A stretch of DNA of 64,000 nt from Odontesthes bonariensis (lineage: Eukaryota > Chordata > Actinopteri > Atheriniformes > Atherinopsidae), in NCBI RefSeq assembly GCF_027942865.1, contig NC_134514.1, positions 2,126,169 through 2,190,168 on the forward strand, in the 5' to 3' direction. The notes under the pieces were generated by a model. That model saw only the letters and a program-made list of their open reading frames with translations. It ran no database searches and was not told the origin of the DNA. Position numbers and translations under genes: made by a program. Each line of letters starts with the position of its first letter. The first letter of the stretch is position 1. Shown piece after piece: positions 11,790 to 23,114 of the stretch.

Positions 11790-12602
11790 TGTGCAAATGC
11801 AGTCTCACTCACATAGCCGCTAACATGACAATGGACTCGTCTCCGTCACCCTGTTAGCATTAGCATTAGCGTTAGCATTAGCAGCGGAGGTGCTGAAGTG
11901 GACAGCCTCGTTAACAGCCTGAATCCCGCCTTCACTACCTGGTCCTCCTTCCTCCGCCGCTGGGGCAACATTGGACCCCTTTTTTGGTGATAAATAAATC
12001 TAAAGTTTTCTGCTTTCATTTCATATTTTACATTAATTAGCAAACAACAAATCCGAGCTTTGACCTCCAGGCTCGGTCATCTCGTGGGGGGGGGACTGGG
12101 AGATACCACATTTCAAAAGGGAAGATGATACTTTGATCAATTGATTGTGTTGTTCAGAATTTCATTTGTAGTTCATTTATATGTATTAAATAATAGAACA
12201 ATCAATACAAATTGACACAGAGTAATTCCATGAATTAATTTTTTTTAAAAAGAGAAAAACGAACATTTACATATTACCCTGGAGCCGAGGTGTGGCAGCT
12301 GCCGTACCCAGTTAATGCCCATGGCTGCCTCACCTGTGGCGCCGGTTCCAGCCACACGAAGCTGGTTAAAAACATCTGCCCCCTCTTATTTCTGGGTAAT
12401 TAAACCTCATTAAAGGGCCACTGACAACAAACACAATCTAGTAACTTCCAAACGAGTCGAGAGAATATGGTTCTACACGAGATTTATCATCTTTGATGAG
12501 AAAAATTTAGATGGAAAAGCTGAGTTTGAAGGGTCAGAACATCGTCTTATCGTAGCATGAAGCAGCTTTTATGTGAAGAACCCAGACATGAGTACACCAG
12601 AG
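11790..12602. other. Intergenic, no gene recognised
   Basis: A GTTAGCATTAGCATTAGC-type short repeat lies at 11852-11882. The rest is AT-rich sequence with no coding signal. Confidence 0.4.
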
Positions 12603-12935
12603 ATGGGGAATCGAGTCGACTCGAGTTGCTGCAATCATGACTTGTGACTTGACTTGACAAAAAATAAAAGACTTGAGACTCGACTCGGACTTGGAAGTTA
12701 AAGACTCGGCACTTGACTTGAGACACGATGACTTGAATGACTTGGGTGTTATTCAGTTCATGTTTTCAGTTTGAATATAAATTAATAAATTAATAAATAA
12801 CATGGATTACCCGGTAGGAGCGCAGGCTGAGAATGGCGTCATGATTGGATCCCTACCCTGTCAATCAGCCATGCCCTCTCTACATACCTTAGTGTTTATT
12901 GGAGAGACCCGCCCTCTCACACTGGAAAAAATGCC
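12603..12935. mobile_element. Probable dispersed repeat with GACTTGACTCG words
   Basis: Words such as GGGGAATCGAGTCGACTCGA and GACTTGAGACTCGACTCG resemble a widespread fish repeat. No ends or target duplication can be defined, so this is a tentative call. Confidence 0.4.
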
Positions 12936-12949
12936 CCTCCAAAAATAAA

Positions 12950-13394
12950 AAACTCGTTTCGATTCAGAATCGAACAGGTTCAGATTCAGAATTAAACTCG
13001 TTTAGATTCAGAATTAAACTCGTTTAGATTCAGAATTAAACTCGTTTAGATTCAGAATCGAACAGGTTCAGACTCAGAATCGAAATCGTTTAGATTCAGA
13101 ATCGAACTCGTTTAGATTCAGAATCGAAATCGTTTAGATTCAGAATCGAACTCGTTTAGATTCAGAATCGAAATCGTTTAGATTCAGAATCGAAATCGTT
13201 TAGATTCAGAATCGAACAGGTTTAGATTCAGAATCCAACAGGTTTAGATTCAGAATCGAAATCGTTTAGATTCAGAATCGAACAGGTTCAGACTCAGAAT
13301 CGAACAGGTTTAGATTCAGAATCAAACAGGTTTAGATTCAGAATCGAACTCGTTTAGATTCAGAATCGAACAGGTTCAGACTCAGAATCGAACA
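12950..13394. repeat. 22-bp minisatellite (about 20 units)
   Basis: The unit TTTAGATTCAGAATCGAACT recurs every 21-22 bp with variants GAACAGG, GAAATCG and GAATTAAAC. The array ends at 13394, just before the GC-rich region. Confidence 0.92.
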
Positions 13395-13399
13395 CACTA

Positions 13400-14420
13400 T
13401 GTTGGCAGGAACTAACGATAACCACAACAAGCGCGTGAACCCGATCTGCGGACGGCTCCGGGGGAACTTTTTACTACCGTTACCTGAGACTACGCCTCAC
13501 TTTTCTTTCACTGCAGGGTCACGTGACCGGATTCGGACCAATCAGCATCCACCGAACCACATTCTGTTGTTTGGTTTCTTGTGTGGCGGGGCCCAGCAGG
13601 AGCTCCAGTTCTGCTTATCGTCTCTCCATCGGGATGTCTGGACCCCCAGAAGCTCTGTATCTGCCTCATCTGCCTCACCAACCTGCCCTTCTGCCTTCCT
13701 GCCTCCTCACCTGTCTGCCTGCATGCTGTCTCACCACCTGCCTCCGTCTTATCTCACCCATCCAGTCTCACCCAGTCTGTGTGTTTTGCTGCATCAGGGT
13801 AAAACACACTCTCACTGCCCCCATCCCATAATAACCACACCTAAAGCGCAGCTGCATCAGGATGTGAGCGGCAGGGCACTGCAGCACACTTCCACCCAGC
13901 ATCCATCACCCCTCCACCCCTCCATCCGCCTCCCCTCTGCGGCCACAAAGCACCAACTTCCCTCCACCCCTCCGCACACTCGGGAAACTTCCACCCCTCC
14001 ATCCCGGCCATCCCTCCATCATCTCCTACCTGCCGGCGCCTTCTCTTTGCCCTCCATCTCCCGCTGTGATTCGGTCTTCTTTTTCCGGCTTTGCTTCCTC
14101 TCCTTTTCTGCCCTCCTTTCCTTCCGCGATCAGCTGTTATCAACAAGCGTCGAGCCCCGGAGAATGTGACCGCTGCTCGGCTGCGGAGGGGTCGATGCCG
14201 GCGGCGGAGAGGAGGAGGCGGAGTGGGAGGCGGAGGATGAGGAGGAGGGAGGAAGGAGGGAGGGAGGCGGAGAGAAGAGCGCAAACAAGTCGCAGTTTGC
14301 TCTCAGGAACCCTCCTCTTCCTCTTCTCCGGCTCTGTGTCCTTCCTGCGCCGTGATGCTGCAGCCAGGAGAGAGGAGGAGTGACGTCACCGCCGGACGAG
14401 TTTCTGAAGTGAGAAGATGA
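13400..14420. promoter_or_regulatory. GC-rich region, possible promoter/CpG island
   Basis: The stretch is rich in C and G on opposite strands (CCTCCACCCCTCC and GGAGGAGGAGGGAGG words) and has many CpGs around 14130-14410, unlike its AT-rich neighbours. On the minus strand an ATG in a good context (GGGAGATGG, at 14057-14055) opens nine codons (MEGKEKAPA) followed by a donor-like CAG/GTAGGAG at 14030/14029. This could be a first coding exon, but no downstream exon was recognised to the left. Confidence 0.3.
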
Positions 14421-14509
14421 TGAAGATGATGAAGGTGGTGGATGAGGTGGGGAAGCCCAGGCTACCGCAAGGCACCATGGGAGCAGGCGCACCTCCAACC
14501 TGTACCTGC

Positions 14510-15650
14510 ACCAGGAGAGGCCACGCCCCTAAATACACCCCACCCAAAAACACAGCGCGCTCTGCACATGCGCAGTTTCAATCAAAGAGAAGTTTTTATT
14601 CCAGGATTTTTTTTTTCATTATTGTTTTTTTATTGTAAATGTGTTTTAGGTTAGTTTTTAGTTCCATGTTCTACAGTGTGGGAACATTTGATATGGAAGC
14701 CCGTTTCCGCCACTTAATAAAAATTAATTTAGAAATACTATCTCAAAATTATGAGATACAAATTCATAATTATGAGATACTAAGTCAAAATTATGAGATA
14801 CAAATTCATAATTATGAGATACTAAGTCAAAATTATGAGATACTAAGTACTACTTGTACCAGGTGAGGCCACGCCCCCAAATACACCCCACCAAAAAACA
14901 CAGCGATCTGCACATGCACAGTTTCAATTAATGAGAAGTGTTTATTCCAGGCTTTTTTTTTTCATTATTGTTTTTTTATTGTAAATGTGTTTTAGGTTAG
15001 TTTTTAGTTCCATGTTCTACAGTGTGGGAACATTTGATATGGAAGCCCGTTTCCGCCACTTAATAAAAATTAATTTAGAAATACTATCTCAAAATTATGA
15101 GATACAAATTCATAATTATGAGATACTAAGTCAAAATTATGAGATACAAATTCATAATTATGAGATACTAAGTCAAAATTATGAGATACTAAGTACTACC
15201 TGTACCAGGTGAGGCCACGCCCCCAAATACACCCCACCAAAAAACACAGCGATCTGCACATGCACAGTTTCAATTAATGAGAAGTGTTTATTCCAGGCTT
15301 TTTTTTTTCATTATTGTTTTTTTATTGTAAATGTGTTTTAGGTTAGTTTTTAGTTCCATGTTCTACAGTGTGGGAACATTTTATATGGAAGCCCGTTTCC
15401 GCCACTTAATAAAAATTTATTTAGAAATACTATCTCATAATTATGAGATACTAAGTCAAAATTATGAGATACAAATTTATAATTATGAGATACTAAGTCA
15501 AAATTATGAGATACTAAGTACTACCTGTACCAGGTGAGGCCACGCCCCCAAATACACCCCACCAAAAAACACAGCGATCTGCACATGCACAGTTTCAATT
15601 AATGAGAAGTGTTTATTCCAGGCTTTTTTTTATTATTGTTTTTTATTGTA
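14510..15650. repeat. 346-bp tandem repeat (3 full and 1 partial unit)
   Basis: Units start at about 14639, 14985 and 15331, an exact 346-bp period, with a partial unit at each end. Each contains a T-rich run, CCACGCCCCCAAATACACC, and an inner palindromic repeat of AATTATGAGATAC words. The third unit has a deletion in the inner repeat. The 68-75 codon ORFs starting at 14639, 14985 and 15331 are repeat copies with no recognisable function. Confidence 0.93.
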
Positions 15651-15815
15651 AATGTGTTTACAGAGTTTAAGAGCAAATAGATTTGTATATCACCTGCAAA
15701 ACAATGAAAGAAAATGGAAATGTTTCTCCAAAACTGAAGCCAGAGGCAGCAGATACAGAGACAAGAACACGGGGCCCAACACAGAACCCTGAGGGACATC
15801 AGATTTAAAAAAAAA
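15651..15815 (-). pseudogene. LINE reverse transcriptase fragment with damaged YADD box
   Basis: On the minus strand the sequence encodes a VPQGSVLGP-like RT motif (15765-15800) and, in another frame, FHCFAGDIQIYLLL. The latter matches the FHCYADDTQIYLPL segment of fish non-LTR retrotransposons. The catalytic YADD has become FAGD and the frames are broken. It is followed by an A-run at 15807-15823. This is a dead fragment. Confidence 0.6.
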
Positions 15816-16174
15816 AAAAAAAAGTATGGCTGCCATAAATGCTGCCGGCAGGCTGGTGCTGTTCTGGAATAATGAGCAAACCTTCTCCAGATGTTGGATT
15901 TATAACTCCGCAGGGTTCCTTCTGACTTTGTATTCTTTGAAATATTAATTTTCCTTTAAAAGAAACAGATTCTTCAGTGGTTAATTTTTCTTTAGAATCA
16001 TCAAACCAACAGTTACATTTACTTTATCAGCAGATTTACCGGTAAACTACAACATGTTTACTGGTAAAAATGCTCCTCTGACTCACATAAATGAGCTGAC
16101 CTGTTCAGGTAAAGCATCCAGCTCTCCCTGTTCAGTGAGCTTTATTTCATATTATCAGGTAATAAGATAAAAAC

Positions 16175-16910
16175 TAGGGCTGGGCAACGATTAAAATGTT
16201 TAATCTAATTAATCACATGATTTCCCTGATTAATCACGATTAATCGCATTTGTACGCAGAATCCAAAAATGAATCCAAAAGTAGTGTATAGCTTTTAGCA
16301 TTTAGCTTTATTTTAAATGTGCTGCCATATGAATGAAAGTGCCATAACATTTGTTGTGCAAACACACTTTTAACATCAGCATCTTTCTGTAGTTTTTATG
16401 TAGAAGCCTCGCTCCACTGTCTGTTTCCTTGAATGACTTGCTGCTATCAGTTGTGTGTTTTGCCTTTAAGTGATATTTTAGACTGGAACTACTACGCTGA
16501 GAAGACAATTCAACTTGGCAGTGTTTACAGATGACTTTGGTTCTGTCGACTCCGCCGTCTGGAAGAACTTTAACATGAAAATGGCCGAGTAAAAGTTCCG
16601 TACCCTTCTCCATGTTTGGTGGATCCGCCGATTACTTTCTTTTCCTGTTCCACAGCAGACAGCAACAGACTTTTACAAAATAAAAGCCTGTGAGCAACAG
16701 ACTTTTACAAAATAAAAGCCTGTGAGCAACAGACTTTTACAAAATAAAAGCCTGTGAGCAGAAGACTTTTACAATAATAAAATAAATTATATAAAAAAAA
16801 AAAATGATAATAATGATTAAAAAACGGCATTAATGCGCGATAAAATATTTATCTACGTTAAATAATTGGCGAGTTAACGCAATAATAACGAGTTAACTCA
16901 CCCAGCCCTA
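16175..16910 (-). mobile_element. BED-finger hAT-like element, copy 2
   Basis: It runs from TAGGGCTGGGCAACGATTAA to GAGTTAACTCACCCAGCCCTA, so both ends are present. The interior holds a 101-codon BED ORF (16308-16613, minus) and a short 32-bp array (16665-16770). The 12-mer AATAAGATAAAA is found close to both ends (16161 and 16913) but is not exactly adjacent, so I do not claim a target duplication. Confidence 0.8.
16308..16613 (-). CDS. Solo BED-type zinc finger ORF of a transposon, copy 2
   Basis: The 101-residue product carries the same CKHC...YHLKAKH finger as copies 1 and 4, followed by LLHKNYRKMLMLKVCLHNKC. The ATG stands about 50 bp from the 32-bp array, in the same position as in the other copies. 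Only the DNA-binding part of a transposase is present. It may be inactive or, speculatively, a short DNA-binding peptide. Confidence 0.55.
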   Translation of the reverse strand: MEKGTELLLGHFHVKVLPDGGVDRTKVICKHCQVELSSQRSSSSLKYHLKAKHTTDSSKSFKETDSGARLLHKNYRKMLMLKVCLHNKCYGTFIHMAAHLK

Positions 16911-16930
16911 TTAATAAGATAAAATAAAAA

Positions 16931-17708
16931 AGGGCTGGGCAACGATTAAAATGTTTAATCTAATTAATCACGATTAATCGCATTTGTACGCAAAATCCAA
17001 AAATGAATCCAAAGGTAGTGTATAGCCTTTAGCATTTAGACTTTTACAATACTAAAATAAATAATAAAACCTATTAAAAACCCGATCAAATATTTGTCGC
17101 CATTAAATAATCAGCGAGTTAAAGGTAGGGTAGGAGATCCTGGATTTTGAGTCCAGCGAAGCTGCATTTTGAAAATACACCGGTAAAAAGTCCCAACCCT
17201 TTTCTTCACTTTCCCCCCGAAGCCATGCCTCTAGAGTACATGAACGCGCACGAGCACGAAGGTGCACGAGCGCTGTTCTGACAGCAAGCATCGATCGTTG
17301 CCGTATTTAGTATTTAGTATTTAGTATATGCTAACTATACGTTTAATAATGCTAGGTGCTAGCCAAGCTGGCTCTAGTTTAGCTTCCTGCCAAGCTTCTG
17401 GACGCGTAATTTGTTCACGGAGCAGGATACGTGCACAGGGGGGGAGGGAGGAGCAGATTACAGTTTGATAGACGGCATCAGTATCCAATCATTGTGAACG
17501 GTCCGTTCAGTGTGATTGGATACTGTTTTTCCTAGATTGTACGTTCTAGAGGCCACTAAAACTTTTCATATTTGTGTCAAAACTTTTAATTAATTGGTTG
17601 CAATGGGGGTGTGAAGAGTATTTCAAGCAATATGTAAAAAAATGTTCCAGAAAAAGATCCCCTACCCCACCTTTAACTCGATATTAACGGGTTAACTCGC
17701 CCAGCCCT
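16931..17708 (-). mobile_element. BED-family deletion derivative, copy 3, split by a MITE
   Basis: It starts AGGGCTGGGCAACGATTAAA only 20 bp after copy 2 and ends GGTTAACTCGCCCAGCCCT. The BED ORF and nearly all of the 32-bp array are deleted (only GACTTTTACAATA remains near 17040). A separate element occupies 17123-17672. Confidence 0.75.
17123..17672. mobile_element. TTAA-flanked MITE (550 bp) nested in copy 3
   Basis: The ends are inverted (AGGTAGGGTAGGAGATC at the left, GATCCCCTACCCCACCT at the right), and TTAA lies directly outside both (17119-17122 and 17673-17676). The host element normally reads GCGAGTTAACTCG here, so a single TTAA was duplicated. TTAA duplication is typical of piggyBac-type insertion. 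No transposase is encoded. Confidence 0.75.
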
Positions 17709-18252
17709 AATAAAACATAACCTGACAGTTTAATCAGAGATCCTCTGGGATAAAGTTCCTCTGATGGATATCAGATGCTCGTTGCCGTCTGAGCGCTGCG
17801 TTCACAGCATATGTTGCGGTCATGTTCAGAGGTGACGGTTGGTTTCCCGTTGGCACTGCGATCGTAGGAAGGAGGGAGGAGAGCAGGTGGAGGACAGGTG
17901 CTGAGACAACAGGAAGCTGGAAAAAAAACAGGAAAGACGAGATGAAGAAACAAAAAAACAGACGGGGGAACAAGATGGACAGCGAGGGGAGGAAAGAAAG
18001 AGAGGAAAGGTGAAGGGGTGAGGAGGAGAGAGAAGCAAGAAGAGAGAAGCAGGAAAGACAACTGTCAGGGGAAAAGGAGATAAAAGAAAATGAGGAAATT
18101 AAACCAGAATCAGGGAAAATCTGAAGGTAAAGGAGAGAAAATAAGGATCCCAAAACGTTTATCTGATGAAAGTCCCAACAGCAGGTGCAGGTTACCGGAG
18201 GTGAAGCTCCTGTGTTCGGTCAGATGACTCCTGACTCTGCGCTGACACCTGG
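17709..18252. other. Intergenic, purine-rich low complexity
   Basis: GA-rich plus-strand sequence (17860-18110) produces Ser/Leu/Phe-rich open frames on the minus strand. No gene is supported. Confidence 0.4.
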
Positions 18253-21200
18253 TGGCGGCGAAAGGAAGCTGTAAAACAGACTGAACCGAGGGCGGAGCCA
18301 CAAACAGGAAGCTGTAAAACAGGCTGAACCGAGGGCGGAGCCACAAACAGGAAGCTGTAAAACAGGCTGAACCGAGGGCGGAGCCACAAACAGGAAGCTG
18401 TAAAACAGGCTGAACCGAGGGCGGAGCCACAAACAGGAAGCTGTAAAACAGACTGAACCGAGGGCGGAGCCACAAACAGGAAGCTGTAAAACAGACTGAA
18501 CCGAGGGCGGAGCCACAAACAGGAAGCTGTAAAACAGACTGAACCGAGGGCGGAGCCACAAACAGGAAGCTGTAAAACAGGCTGAACCGAGGGCGGAGCC
18601 ACAAACAGGAAGCTGTAAAAAAGGCTGAACCGAGGGCGGAGCCACAAACAGGAAGCTGTAAAACAGACTGAACCGAGGGCGGAGTCACAAACAGGAAGCT
18701 GTAAAACAGACTGAACCCAGGGCGGAGCCACAAACAGGAAGCTGTAAAACAGACTGAACCCAGGGCGGAGCCACAAACAGGAAGCTGTAAAACAGACTGA
18801 ACTGAGGGCGGAGCCATAAACACGAAGCTGTAAAACAGACTGAAGCGAGGGCGGAGCCACAAACAGGAAGCTGTAAAACAGACTGAACTGAGGGCGGAGC
18901 CATAAACACGAAGCTGTAAAACAGACTGAACCGAGGGCGGAGCCACAAACAGGAAGCTGTAAAACAGACTGAACCGAGGGCGGAGCCACAAACAGGAAGC
19001 TGTAAAACAGACTGAAACCAGGGCGGAGCCACAAACAGGAAGCTGTAAAACAGACTGAACTGAGGGCGGAGCCACAAACACGAAGCTGAAAAAACAGACT
19101 GAACCGAGGGCGGAGCCAAAAACAGGAAGCTGTAAAACAGACTGAACCGAGGGCGGAGCCACAAACAGGAAGCTGTAAAACAGACTGAACCGAGGGCGGA
19201 GCCACAAACAGGAAGCTGTAAAACAGACTGAACCGAGGGCGGAGCCACAAACAGGAAGCTGTAAAACAGACTGAACCGAGGGCGGAGCCACAAACAGGAA
19301 GCTGTAAAACAGACTGAACCGAGGACGGAGCCACAAACAGGAAGCTGTAAAACAGGCTGAACCGAGGGCGGAGCCACAAACAGGAAGCTGTAAAACAGGC
19401 TGAACCGAGGGCGGAGCCACAAACAGGAAGCTGTAAAAAAGGCTGAAACGAGGGCGGAGCCACAAACAGGAAGCTGTAAAACAGACTGAACCGAGGGCAG
19501 AGTCACAAACAGGAAGCTGTAAAACAGACTGAACCCAGGGCGGAGCCACAAACAGGAAGCTGTAAAACAGACTGAACTGAGGGCGGAGCCATAAACACGA
19601 AGCTGTAAAACAGACTGAAGCGAGGGCGGAGCCACAAACAGGAAGCTGTAAAACAGACTGAACTGAGGGCGGAGCCATAAACACGAAGCTGTAAAACAGA
19701 CTGAACCGAGGGCGGAGCCACAAACAGGAAGCTGTAAAACAGGCTGAACCGAGGGCGGAGCCACAAACAGGAAGCTGTAAAACAGACTGAAACCAGGGCG
19801 GAGCCACAAACAGGAAGCTGTAAAACAGACTGAACCGAGGGCGGAGCCACAAACAGGAAGCTGTAAAACAGGCTGAACCGAGGGCGGAGCCACAAACAGG
19901 AAGCTGTAAAACAGACTGAACTGAGGGCGGAGCCACAAACACGAAGCTGAAAAAACAGATTGAACCGAGGGCGGAGCTACAAACAGGAAGCTGTAAAACA
20001 GACTGAACTGAGGGCGGAGCCACAAACAGGAAGCTGTAAAACAGACTGAACCGAGGGCGGAGCCACAAACAGGAAGCTGTAAAACAGACTGAACTGAGGG
20101 CGGAGCCATAAACACGAAGCTGTAAAACAGACTGAACCGAGGGCGGAGCCACAAACAGGAAGCTGTAAAACAGACTGAACCGAGGGCGGAGCCACAAACA
20201 CGAAGCTGAAAAAACAGACTGAACCGAGGGCGGAGCTACAAACAGGAAGCTGTAAAACAGACTGAACTGAGGGCGGAGCCACAAACACGAAGCTGAAAAA
20301 ACAGACTGAACCGAGGGCGGAGCTACAAACAGGAAGCTGTAAAACAGACTGAACTGAGGGCGGAGCCACAAACACGAAGCTGTAAAACAGACTGAACCGA
20401 GGGCGGAGCCACAAACAGGAAGCTGTAAAACAGACTGAACTGAGGGCGGAGCCATAAACACGAAGCTGTAAAACAGACTGAACCGAGGGCGGAGCTACAA
20501 ACAGGAAGCTGTAAAAAAGGTTGAACCGAGGGCGGAGCCACAAACAGGAAGCTGTAAAACAGACTGAACTGAGGGCGGAGCCACAAACAGGAAGCTGTAA
20601 AACAGACTGAACTGAGGGCGGAGCCACAAACAGGAAGCTGTAAAACAGGCTGAACCGAGTGCGGAGCCACAAACAGGAAGCTGTAAAACAGGCTGAACCG
20701 AGGGCGGAGCCACAAACACGAAGCTGTAAAACAGACTGAACCGAGGGCGGAGCCACAAACAGGAAGCTGTAAAACAGGCTGAACCGAGGGCGGAGCCACA
20801 AACAGGAAGCTGTAAAACAGGCTGAACCGAGGGCGGAGCCACAAACAGGAAGCTGTAAAACAGACTGAACCGAGGGCGGAGCCACAAACAGGAAGCTGTA
20901 AAACAGACTGAACCGAGGGCGGAGCCACAAACAGGAAGCTGTAAAACAGACTGAACTGAGGGCGGAGCCACAAACAGGAAGCTGTAAAACAGACTGAACC
21001 GAGGGCGGAGCCACAAACAGGAAGCTGTAAAACAGGCTGAACCGAGGGCGGAGCCACAAACAGGAAGCTGTAAAACAGACTGAACCGAGGGCGGAGCCAC
21101 AAACAGGAAGCTGTAAAACAGACTGAACCGAGGGCGGAGCCACAAACAGGAAGCTGTAAAACAGACTGAACCGAGGGCGGAGCCACAAACAGGAAGCTGT

Positions 21201-21267
21201 AAAACAGACTGAACCGAGGGCGGAGCTACAAACAGGAAGCTGTAAAACAGACTGAACCGAGGGCGGT
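18253..21267. repeat. 43-bp minisatellite, about 70 units
   Basis: Units begin AGGAAGCTGTAAAACAGACT and continue with GAACCGAGGGCGGAGCCACA, 43 bp each. Common variants are GGCTG for GACTG, ACTGAG for ACCGAG, CATAAACACG for CACAAACAGG, and AGCTGAAAAAACAG for AGCTGTAAAACAG. Because 43 is not a multiple of 3, the minus-strand frames are open for up to 783 codons with a 43-residue period. These are artefacts. Each unit has a GGGCGG box. Confidence 0.97.
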
Positions 21268-21802
21268 CAGTGTGGGTTTTAGCATTTTGTATGTGTTCAG
21301 AACCCAGCTGACAGAGGCACAAAGTTTGTGCTAATATTTTGCTGACCTTTTGTCGGGATTCAAAATTAGCATAAAGCACATGTTAGCTAGCGCGATGATA
21401 AGTGTTAGCGCTTGTTGATCGGGCGATAGAGCATTTCTTTAGCCTGCTATGCAATTTTAGTTCGGGCTATACGTGTGTCTGTTTCGTGTAATTTCATGTT
21501 AGCAAATAATTATTCTGGTCTTAAATGGTTAATAAATATTTCAGTCATTCATTAAAATTCCTTATTTTTTGTTTCATTAAACCATGGTTGAAATGGTTTA
21601 AAATTTATAACACAAGGAATTTGTGAAAAAGTCATGTTTTTATGTTTCTTGTCCCTTGCAGCTCTTACGGTGGAAAAGGTGGAAAATGTTAGCGTATCAA
21701 AAAACCAAAAATGTGATCCATCAGTATGAGAGTAAGACCGGGGATGCTACAGAAAGCTCGTCTGAGAGGGTTCAGGCTGTGTTGGAGGATAAAGGAGCTC
21801 AG
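21268..21802. other. Intergenic, no gene recognised
   Basis: AT-rich sequence with short ORFs only. No repeat or coding motif stands out until the 124-bp repeat begins near 21803. Confidence 0.4.
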
Positions 21803-21873
21803 AGCAGATATTCACTTTAAAGCTGCTCAGAACTGAACTAACTCTGGTTCTGACTCAGATTCTGGGTTTATGT
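21803..21873 (+). repeat. Left part of the 124-bp tandem repeat and LINE target site
   Basis: The sequence GCAGATATTCACTTTAAAGC through GATTCTGGGTTTATGT matches units at 27489-27794. The last 17 bases (21857-21873) are the left copy of the LINE target-site duplication. Confidence 0.85.
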
Positions 21874-22037
21874 AAGGGGGGCACTGTGGAGCAATGAGGA
21901 GTTAGGACGCGTCTCGCTACAGCTCCTACAGATTTCACGTTAAAATTACATTTAAAACAAAACCTGTATTATTTCTGACCTACTGGTTATTGTATTTTTC
22001 ACCCTAAACTCCCGAAGGGCCCACTGCACAGAAAAAA

Positions 22038-22961
22038 ATGGCGACTCAAAAAGGGAAATCCTGGGATATACCGAACGACGATGGAGGCCCGATCGAAACA
22101 CCGGTCGAGAGTGAGAGCGAGGGCCCGGCGTCGAGTGCTCAGAGCACGGACAACCAAGCGGTGTTAGCCGCCATAGCATCACTGCAAGCGGAGCTATCCC
22201 AAGCTAAGTCGGACATTTGCGACAAAATTGACGAAAAGATTGCTGATGTGAGTACAACTCTGAGAACCGAAATTGCTGCTCTGAGAGCAGAATGTGACGC
22301 TGCATTTTCCGTGGCAAATAGCCGACTAGATTCCCAAAGTGAGACACTGAAAAGTTTAGGAGAGTCAGCTAATGCTACGTCGGATACTGTTGTGGACCTC
22401 GAAGCTAAGGTGAAGCAGCTACAAAGCCAAGTTGAACAACTGTCGGAAAAGTGTCTGGACTTGGAGGGACGATCTAAGCGTCAGAATCTGACAATCGCAG
22501 GAGTCAAGGAGGGAGAAGAAAATGGCCGGAAAACCAGAGATTTCGTGGCACAGCTGCTTATGGAGGTTCTACAGCTGGGTGAAAAACCAGTGATCCACCG
22601 AGCCCACAGAGCCCTGAGACAACGTCCTGGTAATGATGAGCCACCTCGTCACCTGATTTTAAGGGTGCACTACTGTCATGCTGTGGAGGACATCCTGCAG
22701 AAGGTCATGAAATCCAAAAACCTCATGTATCGAGAACATCGAATCCAAATTTTCAGAGACTTTCCACCCACTGTAGTTAAACGCAGAGCCGCCTTCTCTC
22801 CAGCCAGAAAGTTGCTGCGAGATCAACCTGGAGTCAAATTCGGTCTCCTATACCCAGCCAAGTTGAGAGTGACACATAATGGTAAAGAGACCACATCAAG
22901 AGTTCAACCACAGTTGGTTGTTAGAGTTTCTTCTTTTCTAAGAGGAGTTAGACATTGCTGA
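22038..22961 (+). CDS. LINE ORF1 protein (L1 ORF1p-like)
   Basis: The 307-codon intact ORF has an acidic, Ser-rich N-terminus, then a long heptad-type stretch (about residues 40-155, e.g. VKQLQSQVEQLSEKCLDLEG). A globular part follows with RQNLTIAGVKEG, IHRAHRAL and REHRIQIFRDFP. This order (coiled coil, RNA-recognition fold, C-terminal domain) is that of L1-type ORF1 proteins, which trimerise, bind the element's RNA and act as nucleic-acid chaperones in the ribonucleoprotein. The start was chosen at the first ATG after the leader, in context AAAAAATGGCG. It is the best-preserved part of the element. Confidence 0.85.
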   Translation: MATQKGKSWDIPNDDGGPIETPVESESEGPASSAQSTDNQAVLAAIASLQAELSQAKSDICDKIDEKIADVSTTLRTEIAALRAECDAAFSVANSRLDSQSETLKSLGESANATSDTVVDLEAKVKQLQSQVEQLSEKCLDLEGRSKRQNLTIAGVKEGEENGRKTRDFVAQLLMEVLQLGEKPVIHRAHRALRQRPGNDEPPRHLILRVHYCHAVEDILQKVMKSKNLMYREHRIQIFRDFPPTVVKRRAAFSPARKLLRDQPGVKFGLLYPAKLRVTHNGKETTSRVQPQLVVRVSSFLRGVRHC

Positions 22962-23114
22962 TGTTGTTTTTGTTTTTCTGTTTTTCTGTATTTTGGTTGG
23001 GAAGTGAGCGGGTATGGGGGAAGGGTGGGTGGAGTGTCATCTAACTAATAGTTACGTGAATAAGACAGAATGGGGAGAGAGTCTAAGGATGGATGCCGAT
23101 AACCACCCTACATA

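Noticed and set aside
13399-14498. ORFs of 105-256 codons in the GC-rich block
   Set aside because: Composition-driven Pro/Ser/Arg-rich frames open on both strands, with no domain.
16161-16924. AATAAGATAAAA at both sides of BED copy 2 as a target-site duplication
   Set aside because: The matches are offset by 2 bases from the ends and exceed the 8 bp expected for hAT. They may be chance in AT-rich DNA.
18110-21379. ORFs up to 783 codons, Leu/Phe/Val rich, looking like membrane proteins
   Set aside because: They are translations of the 43-bp minisatellite. The period of 43 residues equals three 43-bp units.
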